Of a DNA stretch of 64,000 nt, positions 45,001-53,609 are shown piece by piece. The stretch comes from Phoronis australis (taxonomy: Eukaryota; Phoronida; Phoronidae). Where the stretch lies: contig NMRA01000195.1 of the NCBI GenBank assembly GCA_002633005.1, forward strand, positions 393,738-457,737, read 5' to 3'. Both the position numbers and the translations under genes were made by a program. A model generated the notes under the pieces. That model ran no database searches. It had not been told where the DNA came from and saw only the letters and a program-made list of their open reading frames with translations. Each line of letters starts with the position of its first letter. The first letter of the stretch is position 1.

Positions 45001-48000
45001 CGTCAAATCTGATTGTGAAGGCAACACATGGAAGATGCCCCGACTGCGTTCAAATCAAAACAATGATTTGCACAATTGGTGAGTTTCCACAGCATGTCCT
45101 CATGGGATCTCAACGAGCTTTCACTTCTCCCAGTTGTTATAACTATGGAATTCCAAGCCTGTCAGTTGTGATCGCGCACGGGATTTACACGTTAGCGCGT
45201 TAGTTTAGGCCTGTGTAAGTTGAATAACGCGTTGTGGTAGTTTGCAATGCCCCGGCTCTAAAGTTTTGACTTTTTCAGATTGAGGTTGCCATGCGTTTTA
45301 CATGCTGTTATTCGTTGTTATTTATATAAGCCATTACTAGTCCAAATCAGTCACTAAATTCAAAATTGGCCTAATCAACGATAGTGAACTAATTGCGTAC
45401 ACTCTGGCATCGACTATGAATTCTGAGTAAATCCCAGTTGGATCTCGGCATTGGTTTCTTGTGATTAGTTCAAAAACGAATTAATGCCAAATAGGTTGAA
45501 ATCAGATGAAATTGTCCGTTCATTAACAGATCAGTCCCACTTAGACTCAGGGTTCTTCTTTGAGGTCACTTCTCGTAGCATTTTTGTGTCAACTCTCTCC
45601 CGACAATATACCAAGGAAGACAATAACATGCTGTGACAGATTTTACTGCTACTTTCAATTTTGTGAATACGCGCATTGAAATGAAAGGGTCACATTGAAG
45701 TATTCAAAGTTCAGATTTGTACGACCCGTTCTGAGACTTTGTGACGTAACAGCCTTAGTCGCGTAACATCGTGACGCGATCATTCATCTTCGCACATATT
45801 AACACGTTACGAAACACGAATAACGCGTTAATGAATCAACGAGAACGCGTTAACGTTTAAACCTCGCACGCGTTGCCAACTGACAGACTTGGAATTCCAT
45901 AAATCAAGGCTGCACCGCATTAACGTACGAAAACCGTTACCGTTAACAACTGGCAGGCTTGAGATTGCATTGTTAGCATTGTCTACGCGGTCCCACTGAC
46001 GCCATACGACAGTCGCACACGGCGGCTACGTGCATGTGGCCCCTAATGCGGACCGCATACACAATGCTTCACAGGTGCCCAACCCAGGGCATTGACTAGG
46101 AGTAGTTCTTTTCAGATGGCACGCAGGAAACTACTCGTTCTTTTGGGGACTGACCCTCGATGAGGGCATGCGGTATAGACTGGGAACAGAACCGCCTCAA
46201 AGAGACACGGCAAGAATGACGTCTATGAGAGTTCACAGCAACGAGATTCTACCACATACGTTCGATGCACGTCGAAAATGGCCAAACATGATTCATCCCG
46301 TTCGTGACCAAGGCAACTGTGCATCGTCATGGGCCTTCTCAACAGCAGGTTGAATTAAAGTGTTAAGCCACCATCTCTAAATTTCCGTGTACATACATAT
46401 ATCTTATCATAAGCTGTTTAATAGTTCGGTTAATTGACTGACACTTGTCTGTATGCATTTCCATTGATAGATTGCATGCCACACAACCTACTGTTTGCCT
46501 TCTTGGTGAACAGATGCTCCAATTGTAAATCCAGCATTTTGTAAGATTAATACATTATTTGCAGATATGGCGTCTGACAGATTGAGCATTCATTCTCATG
46601 GCGGTATCAAAGACACTCTGTCAGTCCAGAACTTGATATCCTGCAATACCAAAAACCAAGATGGATGCCAAGGCGGCCATGTTGACAGAGCCTGGTGGTA
46701 CCTCAGGAAAAAGGGGTATGATTACTGTCTACATGCACAATGTCAGAGAACGTTCAGAACCTGTGGATTACATAATGTTCTAGGCGTATTATAGCAGAAT
46801 AATTGCATTAAAACGATAGCTTGATTTGTATTCTAAAAGATTTTGTTTTGCAACTTACAGACCGGTAACATCACCTCTGCAGTATGAGTTTGTCTAATCA
46901 ATAATCAAACATTTCTCCGCAGTGTTGTCAGCGACTCTTGTTACCAATACACAAGTGGCGCGACGGATAAAAGAGGCCACTGCATGGTACCTCGTTCTTC
47001 CCGACGTGCCAACAGATTTAAGAGGGAGGTCAGCATGAGATGCCCTAGTACAGGGCAAATGACCAGCAGTATGTACCAATGTACACCCCCCTACAGAATA
47101 TCACCCAGGGTAAGTTCTGTACATTCCATCCTTCCATGAACTAAGGTATAATATCTGAACTCAGGCAGGACTGGCTCCGTTATTCGAGAATAAACTTGTA
47201 AGTTTACTCGAAGCGTGCTACATGTATGCGATTGGATAATTTTCGCGTTGAGTTTCGAGTACACAGATGAGACGCCAGGCCCTAGTGTCCGCACTGTGAC
47301 ATATTCGGCCCAAAAATACCCTCTATTCATCCCGTGTGACTGACGTTGAAGTTGAATTTAGCGCTGGCTGCTTCGGAAGGTCGAAGTGACTAAATTGAAA
47401 AGTAAAATAAAATAAGAAGTAGACTGTAAAAGTGAAAAAATACATTTACCCCTGAACTCCATTCCGACCTCGTATAGTTATGAAAACAAGATGTTAAGGT
47501 TGTAGGACCTTTTCGACAAGTCTGCGTATTCGCAGGTTATTTACCGACAAAAATTACAGGTGTCAACACAGTAAAAGTATATATTTTCTGAATGGAAAAG
47601 CCTATAGAATTTTATTTATTTTACTTTATACGAATACGCCTACATGTATAGTTAGGTCGCGTGACCATGTTTTTTTGTAAAATTTTACAAAACCGAAAGC
47701 AAAACAGCTGTATAAATAACATCACCAAAATTCAAGGTGGAATCTCAAAAACGTTGTGACAAATTTTTGAATTATCATTTTGTAATCAGCGGCAACTTTT
47801 GAGTTGTAAAATCATATTTTTCATAGCCCCTCATACAAAATCGGAACCTATAAAGGCAATTCCTAAAAATTTTTTAGAGAAAAGACCATGACGTACATGA
47901 ATAATGTCTGCAAGTTCCATATGAATCTTATCGACCATTTCTGAAACATTTTGTTCCGAAATTAGCCAAATTTGCACATTTTTCTAGGATCCAGCATAAC

Positions 48001-50249
48001 CTCAACTTGCACTTGCTCGTACTGTCAGTGGATTGTGACTGTCACAATCAAAATATTCGGTACTCTTAACGTTGAATGGGATGTGCCAAAGTAATAGTCA
48101 TATTACACTCTTGTTTTCTGTGCGTTTCGAGCAATTTAATAGAAATCTAACTTTCCAAATGTTCTTTCATTTTGTTAAATTAAATCCTGAAGAAAATGTG
48201 GAACTTGCTGATTATCCTTTATAAATAATGTACACGTACTTTGTATTGTATATGTGTTTCGTGTGACTTGTACCAATATTCATGCCCGAGCGGAAAAAAA
48301 CTGAAAAGAATATCTGAAGAAAATATCCCTTCCTTCGCCATTCCAGTAGAATATTGCAACGTTGAGCTGCAGGCTTATGCAAAATAGTTGATTTATTTCG
48401 ATTATCTTGTGGAAGCTTACCCAGACATTATGCATGTTAGGATAATTTTCACTTATTTCGCACACAAATAATTGACAAAATTTTCATTTTACAATTTTCA
48501 AAGTCTGATCACTTTGCTGCAAATACTGTGAACTTGACCAAATGCATGCGCGCACCCAGGGAGGCTCGGGAGGTCCCCATTTTCCGAAGTGGACAAAAAG
48601 GTCCGTCTCAGAGAAACAAAAAGTCCAACAAAACGAGACAAAGTCCACTAAAAAAGCAAGAACTACCAAAATTCGTCGAACGCACAATTTACAGTGCTGA
48701 AGATACCTCGTTTTTTAGTAAAAGGTCCCAATTCCCAAAAATCCGAGCCCCCCACATTTTAGGCTGGTTGCACGCATGAAATAATAATCTATGGCATCTC
48801 CAAAGTACAAGCATAACCAAAACAGTAACAGACTAAATTATTAAAATTTTTATTTTTGTTTAAGACACATGACAAAATACAGTTTCAGACGTCCGGAATA
48901 TTGAGTGCTTAACAGATGAAGAATTGGCTATATGGCCCAGAAAACGTTCTTAAAATCACCCCGGTTTGGTGTAGTTACAGTAGGCCTACGTAATGTCGCT
49001 TCACATTAGAGTAAGCAATGTTCACCGAGATTTCCGCTTGTTGAGGCGTCTTTTGCCTGCTTCAACTGTAGTTTGGACCCGCTTTCAAATATACACCTCC
49101 TGCCATTCAGGAGTAAGGTGTAAGCCCAACCCCAATAAGCGTTGTGTTGTTTCTTCTCCCTGTTTAATATAAATTACACTTTCGATATTGTGCTTTATAT
49201 GTACTGTACTTGTACTGGATATCCAACAAAGCTTTTAAAAAATATTCACCCTGTTCTCTCACTTCTCCAGGTTCGTGATATAATGAAAGAGATAGAAGAC
49301 AACGGCCCAGTGCAAGCGACGTTTTTCGTGCCAGAAGATTTTTACATGTACAAAGGTGGAGTTTACAAACACGCAAAACTGACAGAGAACGAACCCGAGG
49401 CTAACAGGAAAAAGGGTTACCACTCGGGCAGAATCATTGGGTAAATGTGCTTGCGTACAATTTTGATATGTAAGCGAATGTAAATGGAACACAAATAGTG
49501 AACTCATAAAATTCTTTGAAATACGCGTCTTCTGTGTTCCTCGGTGTTTTTCCCCTGACATAGCCATCCAAAGCGTCTCGAGGAGATGTTTACTGTGGGA
49601 AATATTGTAGTTTATTTACGTTAGAATTTTATTACGTGCAGCCTAAATTCTCACAAATTGTGTTTTAGAAAAACTATTAATTTTCGTCGCAATGAGATGT
49701 TTCCTATGCACTGCGTGTCTTATACTACTGCTCAAGAAAATGGTAGCGGCCTACGTTTTAGTGAACATTCATGCCTGACATTTCAGGTGGGGCGAAGATA
49801 CGACTGAAGACAGATACAACCCCGTACCATACTGGGTAAGTGAGAATCGTGCTTGCTCGATAACTGACTTCAGTACTCTGCGTAGCCAACTTTCTGTGAA
49901 ACTCGAATTCATCCGACCAAGGCGCAGTATGTACCATGTAGCCTTGGTGAATAATAATTATCTGTCATCAACATGTTTTTTTAAAACAACTATTAATGTT
50001 TCAAGACAAAGTTGACATACATTAAAACTTATCCAGAAATAAAAGCAACTTACAGAATTAATGTGATTTTATTTCCAGTTGGTTGCAAACTCGTGGGGCC
50101 GGCGATGGGGTGAGGATGGTACGTTTAAGATACTTCGAGGCAAAAACGAATGTGACGTCGAATCGTTCATTGTCGGCGTATGGGGGAAGGTGGATAACCG
50201 CCGTGTAAACAATGCAAGACGAAATCGACGGAAATTCAGGAAATACTGA
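23765..50249 (+). CDS. TINAG/TINAGL1-like secreted, catalytically dead papain homologue, complete, 9 exons
   Basis: Family members are basement-membrane glycoproteins that bind laminin, collagen and integrins and lack protease activity. Exons: 23765-24044, 40511-40577, 40696-40809, 46116-46348, 46565-46715, 46923-47109, 49271-49440, 49787-49835, 50079-50249. All junctions are GT-AG, phases agree, and the sum is 1422 bp (473 residues plus TGA), close to human TINAGL1 and TINAG. Order: signal peptide (MNIYFYGLAYLCVISSVSEA), a Cys-rich somatomedin-B-like domain, a VWC-like segment (KCTLDGITYKRGTKV, CTCEEA), the link GWHAGNYSFFWGLTLDEG, then the peptidase C1 fold (RDQGNCASSWAFSTA, QNLISCNTKNQDGCQGG, HSGRIIGWG, LVANSWGRRWGEDG) and a basic tail. 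The residue in the place of the papain nucleophile Cys is Ser, as in known TINAG proteins; His and Asn positions are kept. TINAG and TINAGL1 cannot be told apart without a phylogeny. Confidence 0.94.
26440..26560 (+). repeat. Dispersed repeat G, copy 2
   Basis: Shares ctttgaccaaagctata and ttttgtgatttt with 15655-15765 in the same order and spacing. Confidence 0.6.
26662..26954 (+). mobile_element. hAT-like small element family A, copy 1, split by a family B element
   Basis: Starts cagtggcggatttaggggg and ends ctggatccgcccctg, so its ends are inverted (CAG(T/G)GGCGGAT). Such ends are common for hAT-type miniature elements. The interior is interrupted by about 134 bp of family B. Removing that insert leaves a length near that of copy 2 (163 bp). 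Confidence 0.85.
26759..26892 (+). mobile_element. Family B element nested in family A copy 1 (short copy)
   Basis: Starts catgcgcgcaaccaggggg, ends ggctgggcgcgcgta, and contains gtcaaaaggtccgca and aaaaattcgag as in the copies at 48545 and 56407. It is internally deleted compared with them. Confidence 0.8.
29854..30016 (+). mobile_element. Family A element, copy 2
   Basis: Starts cagtggctgatctaaaggg and ends cctggatccgcctctg, with the shared interior catttggcgattcgg and gggcaaaaatcctggctaat. No insert. Confidence 0.88.
30986..31107. repeat. Hairpin-forming repeat gcggcgca/tgcgccgc
   Basis: tcatgagcggcgca (30989-31002) is mirrored by tgctgcgccgctcatg (31022-31037), and a third related arm agcgccgcccatg lies at 31092-31104. 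Probably a small foldback remnant. Confidence 0.7.
33925..34033. repeat. gcgttgattaagcaaaa repeat with an inverted partner
   Basis: About three direct copies of (t)acgcgttgattaagcaaaa at 33980-34033, and an inverted copy taatcaacgcgtagttttag at about 33920-33940. Confidence 0.8.
35135..35605. repeat. Possible inverted-end element with repeated gacac(c/g)g(a)..caa..tt words
   Basis: Words such as gacacggatca, ggagcaaactgacac, cttgctccgtgtcaatt and tttgctctgtgtcagttg occur in both orientations between aaaagttgacac and ccaaaagttgatgtc. A tgtgtg run (35496-35513) lies inside. Edges and type are uncertain. Confidence 0.45.
35666..35697. repeat. Near-perfect palindrome, 15-bp arms, 2-base loop
   Basis: Arms atgtagttcgcaatt and aattgcgaactacat around aa. 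Confidence 0.97.
37104..37142. repeat. tg/tgcg simple repeat
   Basis: Run of gtgtgtgtgtgtgcgtgcgt followed by gcgtgcatatgtgtgtg. The open frames over it on both strands are low-complexity artefacts. Confidence 0.95.
37888..38530 (-). mobile_element. 3' end of a LINE (non-LTR retrotransposon) ORF, interrupted by a gap
   Basis: On the minus strand, 38169-38525 encodes RKIRFASVLRICYEDQRRN, WNSLPVSLKES, LYRSRCGLFLNSDKFRHNFS and CKCGDHQSYPHIFFKCPL. The WNSLP block followed by a C.CG...(S/T)..H..F.CP motif is the usual end of LINE polymerases. The same protein probably resumes at 38107-37888 with IYLNIIQQRM and ends with a stop. No endonuclease or polymerase core is present, so the copy is 5'-truncated. 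The 61 unknown bases hide the link. Confidence 0.8.
38108..38168. other. Assembly gap (61 N)
   Basis: Run of N inside the LINE fragment. Confidence 1.
38531..40050. other. Intronic, nothing recognised
   Basis: AT-rich sequence between the LINE fragment and the CAC-rich stretch; no supported feature. Confidence 0.5.
40120..40400. repeat. Imperfect acc/cat/cac trinucleotide-rich stretch
   Basis: Long run of accac, catcac and cagcac words just before TINAGL-like exon 2. It gives His/Thr-rich open frames on both strands, best explained as simple repeat. Confidence 0.75.
40511..40577 (+). CDS. TINAGL-like exon 2 (VWC-like segment, first part)
   Basis: 67 bp joining phase 1 to phase 2. Encodes KCTLDGITYKRGTKVKNNCN and Y, between tgtttcag and gtaagt. 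C..dG..Y..G is the start of a VWC-type module. Confidence 0.9.
40696..40809 (+). CDS. TINAGL-like exon 3 (VWC-like segment, second part)
   Basis: Encodes CTCEEAIRGRELNWRCTNNA, then CLIRPDLMQKVNENRKTLG. The CTC...W.C....CL pattern continues the module. Donor gtatgt. The frame stays open downstream into the palindromic array, but that part is intronic because the next exon joins in phase to GWHAGNYS. Confidence 0.9.
40850..41310. repeat. Large imperfect palindrome with 14 x 21-bp tctatcgataga array
   Basis: From 40937 to 41225 about 14 units of 21 bp each hold the self-complementary 12-mer tctatcgataga plus a 9-bp spacer. Spacers read cttactaac in the first half and gataataag-like in the second, that is, the reverse strand sense. 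The flanks 40860-40936 and 41222-41300 also pair in reverse complement (ctccattgctaa against ttagcaacggag; acggtgga against the complement of ccatcgtagg). The unit length is a multiple of three without stops, so both strands show long open frames. Confidence 0.93.
42496..42537. repeat. 21-bp direct repeat, 2 copies
   Basis: Unit tgtagtgttgcacaataa plus a few bases, head to tail. Confidence 0.85.
44642..44968. repeat. (tatg)n microsatellite, about 325 bp
   Basis: Long run of tatg with g/c and a/t interruptions. It creates spurious Tyr/Val/Cys/Met open frames on both strands. Confidence 0.98.
45144..45972. mobile_element. Inverted-end element with tatggaattccaag ends and a third end copy
   Basis: Left end tatggaattccaagcctgtc at 45144 pairs with gacagacttggaattccata ending at 45901. 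Both are followed inward by ...agttg and by acgcgtta-type words. A second diverged right end, gttaacaactggcaggcttg, lies at 45942-45961. No open frame; it could be two overlapping or nested insertions of one family. Confidence 0.75.
46116..46348 (+). CDS. TINAGL-like exon 4: pro-region link and nucleophile region
   Basis: Phase 2 to phase 1. Encodes GWHAGNYSFFWGLTLDEGMR, YRLGTEPP, then FDARRKWPNMIHPVRDQ and GNCASSWAFSTA. In papain the position is QGSCGSCWAFS with the nucleophile Cys before W; here that residue is Ser. Confidence 0.95.
46565..46715 (+). CDS. TINAGL-like exon 5
   Basis: Encodes DMASDRLSIHSHGGIKDTLS, then VQNLISCNTKNQDGCQGGHV and a WWYLRKKG end. LS.Q.L..C....GC.GG is a peptidase C1 hallmark with two disulfide Cys. 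Donor gtatga. Confidence 0.95.
46923..47109 (+). CDS. TINAGL-like exon 6
   Basis: Phase 2 to 0. Encodes GVVSDSCYQYTSGATDKRGH, then CMVPRSSRRANRFKREVSMR and CPSTGQMTSSMYQCTPPYRI. C.PY-like Y, basic RR..R and paired Cys match the TINAG-specific insertion in the C1 fold. Confidence 0.93.
48447..48540 (+). repeat. Possible partial copy of the 52419-52665 element
   Basis: ttttcacttatttcgcacac and ttttcaaagtctgatcac resemble tctccaattatttcgcaca and ttttcaaaggctgattac at 52428-52495. The match stops where a family B element begins. Confidence 0.5.
48545..48776 (+). mobile_element. Family B element, copy 3
   Basis: Starts tgcgcgcacccaggg, ends ggctggttgcacgca, and includes aaggtccgtctcagagaaac, aaaagtcca and aattcgtcgaacgcacaatt. 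This 232-bp copy matches 56407-56637 and the reverse complement of 21497-21767. Confidence 0.88.
49271..49440 (+). CDS. TINAGL-like exon 7 (His region)
   Basis: Encodes VRDIMKEIEDNGPVQATFFV, PEDFYMYKGGVYKHAKLTEN, and KKGYHSGRIIG. I..NGPV.A.F.V..DF..Y..GVY is a strong C1 block, and the His of YHSGRIIG is in the catalytic-His position. Donor gtaaat. Confidence 0.96.
49787..49835 (+). CDS. TINAGL-like exon 8 (micro-exon)
   Basis: 49 bp encoding GWGEDTTEDRYNPVPYW between atttcag and gtaagt; the phases 2 and 0 fit. Pieces of this size are easily missed by gene finders. Confidence 0.92.
50079..50249 (+). CDS. TINAGL-like exon 9 and stop
   Basis: 57 codons: LVANSWGRRWGEDGTFKILR, GKNECDVESFIVGVWGKVDN, then a basic tail and TGA. 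NSWG..WG..G is the peptidase C1 Asn block, and NECD.ES matches the (N)EC.IE end of the fold. Confidence 0.96.
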   Translation: MVANSWGRRWGEDGTFKILRGKNECDVESFIVGVWGKVDNRRVNNARRNRRKFRKY

Positions 50250-51026
50250 AATGTGTGACTTGTCGCAGGAACTAAATCGAAGAATACTCGTGCTATTTTC
50301 CTTGGCATACCGAAGCCACAATGAACGCTCATGTTTCGTGTAAAGTACATTGCAACCCGAGTGTTAGTTGATTAATGAAGTGTTGGTCTTGGAATTTATC
50401 AATATTTACACATCATGGTTTAACAACTGTTGTAACGACGCATTTATACCCTATGTTTTAAATTAGACAGAGGGAAATGTGTGATTTTACGTAACTTTCT
50501 TTGTGACGAAAGTTAGGCAAAGTGCGAGTGGTGAGATTCTGGGTAAAGACACACAACAGCGAATGAGACGCCAGTGAAGAGTAGATTGTTTGAAACTGTA
50601 ATTACAGCTGCACCGGCGAGAAAACATTGACTACTGCGTTTTCTCGAGTTTTCTCGTTCTAACACTGTTGTGACTAATATATGGCCTTGATCTCAATCGC
50701 CTATGGTTCAACGAGCGCCATGATATACTGGCTTAGTCATCTTCTTTGTGTCGTAATATACAATTTACTTTTTTATGTCACAAAGTTAATATACATGTGT
50801 TATATGAATATAGGCTAATACTGATTTCCGGCTAGAACGAGAAATAGATGTGTGGGAAAAGAATGCCTTCGGAGTACAGCTGCTTAATAGTATCCTAACA
50901 GACGCCATTCCTTCTTATGAAGAAGTTAAATCGCTACAAACCACGTTCTGGTATCAAATCATCATCTTCCTTCCCATGCGTATTTACTTTTTTAAATTAA
51001 CGTCATTGGGTTTATATTCTTTTTTT

Positions 51027-51313
51027 CATAGGCGGATTTAGGGAGGCAGGGGGCACGCCCCACGCCCTTTGCTGCCGCAAGCAAAATGAAACAGCAACAG
51101 CGTGAAGAAACATTGAGTTCAGGAGCCAGGACCGGTAGTGAACGGAGGGAGCGGGGGGGGGGGGCTGAGACCCGGAAACCTATTTTATTTTCAGTCCCCC
51201 GATAGATTTTCTGAACAGCAAGTGTACATCCTCGACGTGTGCACATACAATTGCGCTTTGCCCAATTCCCCGAGGATGTTGGCCCCCCTTATAGTATCCT
51301 AGATCCGCCTCTG
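51027..51313 (+). mobile_element. Family A element, copy 4 (long, diverged)
   Basis: Starts ataggcggatttagggagg and ends agatccgcctctg, with ggccccccttata near the end. The interior differs from copies 1-3, so it is either another subfamily or contains an insert. Confidence 0.7.
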
Positions 51314-51404
51314 TGTTTGAACTGTGTTTGAACAGAAATTGGTAGTAATAAAACTCCCGGATTTGTCCTGATGGCCGTAGTGCTTTTACGATTGAAACAA
51401 ACCC

Positions 51405-51500
51405 GCATGTCAAGCAACCCACGAGACAAGCAACCCACGAGACAACCAACCCGCGCGACAGGCAACCCACGTGATCAGCAACCCTCGTGCCAAGCAACTT
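51405..51500. repeat. 16-bp tandem repeat, about 6 copies
   Basis: Unit aagcaacccacgagac with substitutions in the last copies. Confidence 0.9.
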
Positions 51501-52418
51501 GGCGGTCTTAGTCTGAAGTACATGTAATGACGAAGTTTTAGCTCTTGAACTCGAGAAATTTATTTTGCTAGGAATGAGAAACAAAATTTTGTAGCAGTGA
51601 GAGGCATGGTCAGTCGTTAGTTTGTGACAGAAAACGTGGGTGTTTTTCTCTCTATAATGTCTAGCACGTTACGTTGTGACTTACTTATGCTACACTGAAA
51701 ATAATGTGTTCTTCTCTGCAATGATAACATCTTTCAAAACACAAACTAATTTTTATTTCTGAAGTGCTACAAACAAAAATGTCCGGCAAAAACATCCCAT
51801 GGACAACATACATACTAGTCACAATATCACAATCATGTACTTGTCACTAACACATCTAGTCACGATATCACAGTTGACTGAACTAGGTACGTGTAAGAAG
51901 TGATTGTTTAAATTTATTATTGTCCAGGTTCATTGTTCACAAACCTATTTATGAATTCTACAAACCAGTCATTAAGGAAATGTGACTTGAATACCGCCAA
52001 ACTCTAACTATTGTTCAACAAGAAATCGCAAATTGCGAACTGGAATAAAACATCATAGCAGCGGTGGCGATACCAGCTGAAGCAATCATTGAACTTCATA
52101 CGATCAGGTGTTTTACGTAATGGTTCGACAAACGTGCTAGCCTATGCCTACTCCACAGTCACCATTCCGAAGTTCCACAAGCGCAAAGACTGTATGAAAA
52201 AAGTTCTTTGCAAGCGTAGGCCTGCCTGCAGCAGCGCATGCCGGTGACAAGGAAGCACCTCTCACCCTCAGCTGTGGTCCGTTTAAGGATAAAAAACTTC
52301 TTTTTCCAAACAAAGAAATCCTCGGAGAGAACAGGACACAAATCAACATGTATGACCCTGATTTCCTCAAAATAACACGAACGATTTGCAGGCTACGTTG
52401 TCCTTAACTGTACTTGTA

Positions 52419-52665
52419 TTACGGTAATTCTCCAATTATTTCGCACAAAGAATGGTCAAATTTGCACTTCTTCCATTTTTCAAAGGCTGATTACCTTACA
52501 GGACTTAACGGAAAGTTTTCCACTGCTGTTTTATGACATCTACACAATGCAAACTAGCTAGTGTAAAACTAAAATTGTCTGACTTTTTCCTTTTGTGGAG
52601 AATTTTGTCACAATAGAACTTACCTTGTCAGCCATATTGTGTGCAAATTAAGTGAAGAATTACCG
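52419..52665. mobile_element. ~250-bp inverted-end element
   Basis: Left end ttacggtaattctccaatta followed by tttcgcacaa; right end ttgtgtgcaaattaagtgaa followed by gaattaccgg. The two pair in reverse complement over about 28 bases with mismatches. No coding capacity. Confidence 0.75.
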
Positions 52666-53591
52666 GAAAATTTGATGCCATTTTATGCAAACCTTGGACT
52701 ATGAAAAGCATGAAATGTCCTTAGTTTTAGTACAAACGTATGTGGTCAGTAGGATTTTTGTCATGCGGCGAGAGAACGAGAAGAAACTATTCATTTCGGC
52801 CACTTGCTGTTATGAAACTGATCCCAAGTTGTTCATACGTCAAATTGGAGGTGATTTCAGTGAATCAAGTACGGGAAGACTTCATGATTTTGGTCTGAAG
52901 GAATAACGAATTAGAAGTTCTTCCCTTGTAAACTGAGCAAGGAACAAGATTATAACGGTAGTGGCCTTCAATCAAAACTTGTTTTTGACAGAAAGTGTGG
53001 CTTAATACCGTTTTCATATTGACATTTTTAAAAGACTGTTCAGGGCACTTTTCCGTTACTGTATCAAACTGATATTAAAATTATCCCGACAATAAAATAG
53101 AAACTGTTGATTATCATAATTTAGCGATGTTCATTTATGTATTTTTAAAAATTATAATGGTGATACGTTTTCAAAGAGGTGGCACATTTAATTCCCTGAT
53201 AGAAAATTGATAATTGGAGCGTGGGAATGTGATGTGTAATCTTCATGCGTTACGATTAGTCTCGTGATAATGCTAAATTTTAATGAATAGATTAGTTAAG
53301 TATTAAATTTCTGTACCATTCTTATCCACTGTTAGTGGTCTATATAGTGTTTTTCAAATTGACATTGATTTTAATCTCTGCCTTCAATGAAAACAATCAA
53401 AGACAAAAATGACTCCTTAAACCTTTCAACACTACGATAATGAAGCATTTCTATCCCGAAATACCTCATTCAGGATATCGATATGTAGAAGAGTCAAAAA
53501 GCCAACAATTGGGCGGATTCGAATCAATGACATATGACCCTTCAGTTCATTCTGTTGGCATTTACCAATTTCTATCGTGATTAAAGGTGGG

Positions 53592-53609
53592 GGGGGGGGG
53601 GGCGACGGN
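53592..53609. other. Poly-G run and single N (sequence join)
   Basis: A run of 13 or more G followed by cgacgg and an N; a likely assembly break. Confidence 0.8.

Larger units (their letters stand above)
40810..46115 (+). other. 5.3-kb intron 3 of the TINAGL-like gene
   Basis: Holds the palindromic array, a 21-bp duplication (42496-42537), a tatg microsatellite and an inverted-repeat element. No coding exon was found inside. Confidence 0.65.
47110..49270 (+). other. Intron 6 of the TINAGL-like gene
   Basis: Contains a family B element at 48545-48776 and, beside it, a possible piece of the 52419-52665 element family. Otherwise AT-rich with no feature. Confidence 0.6.
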
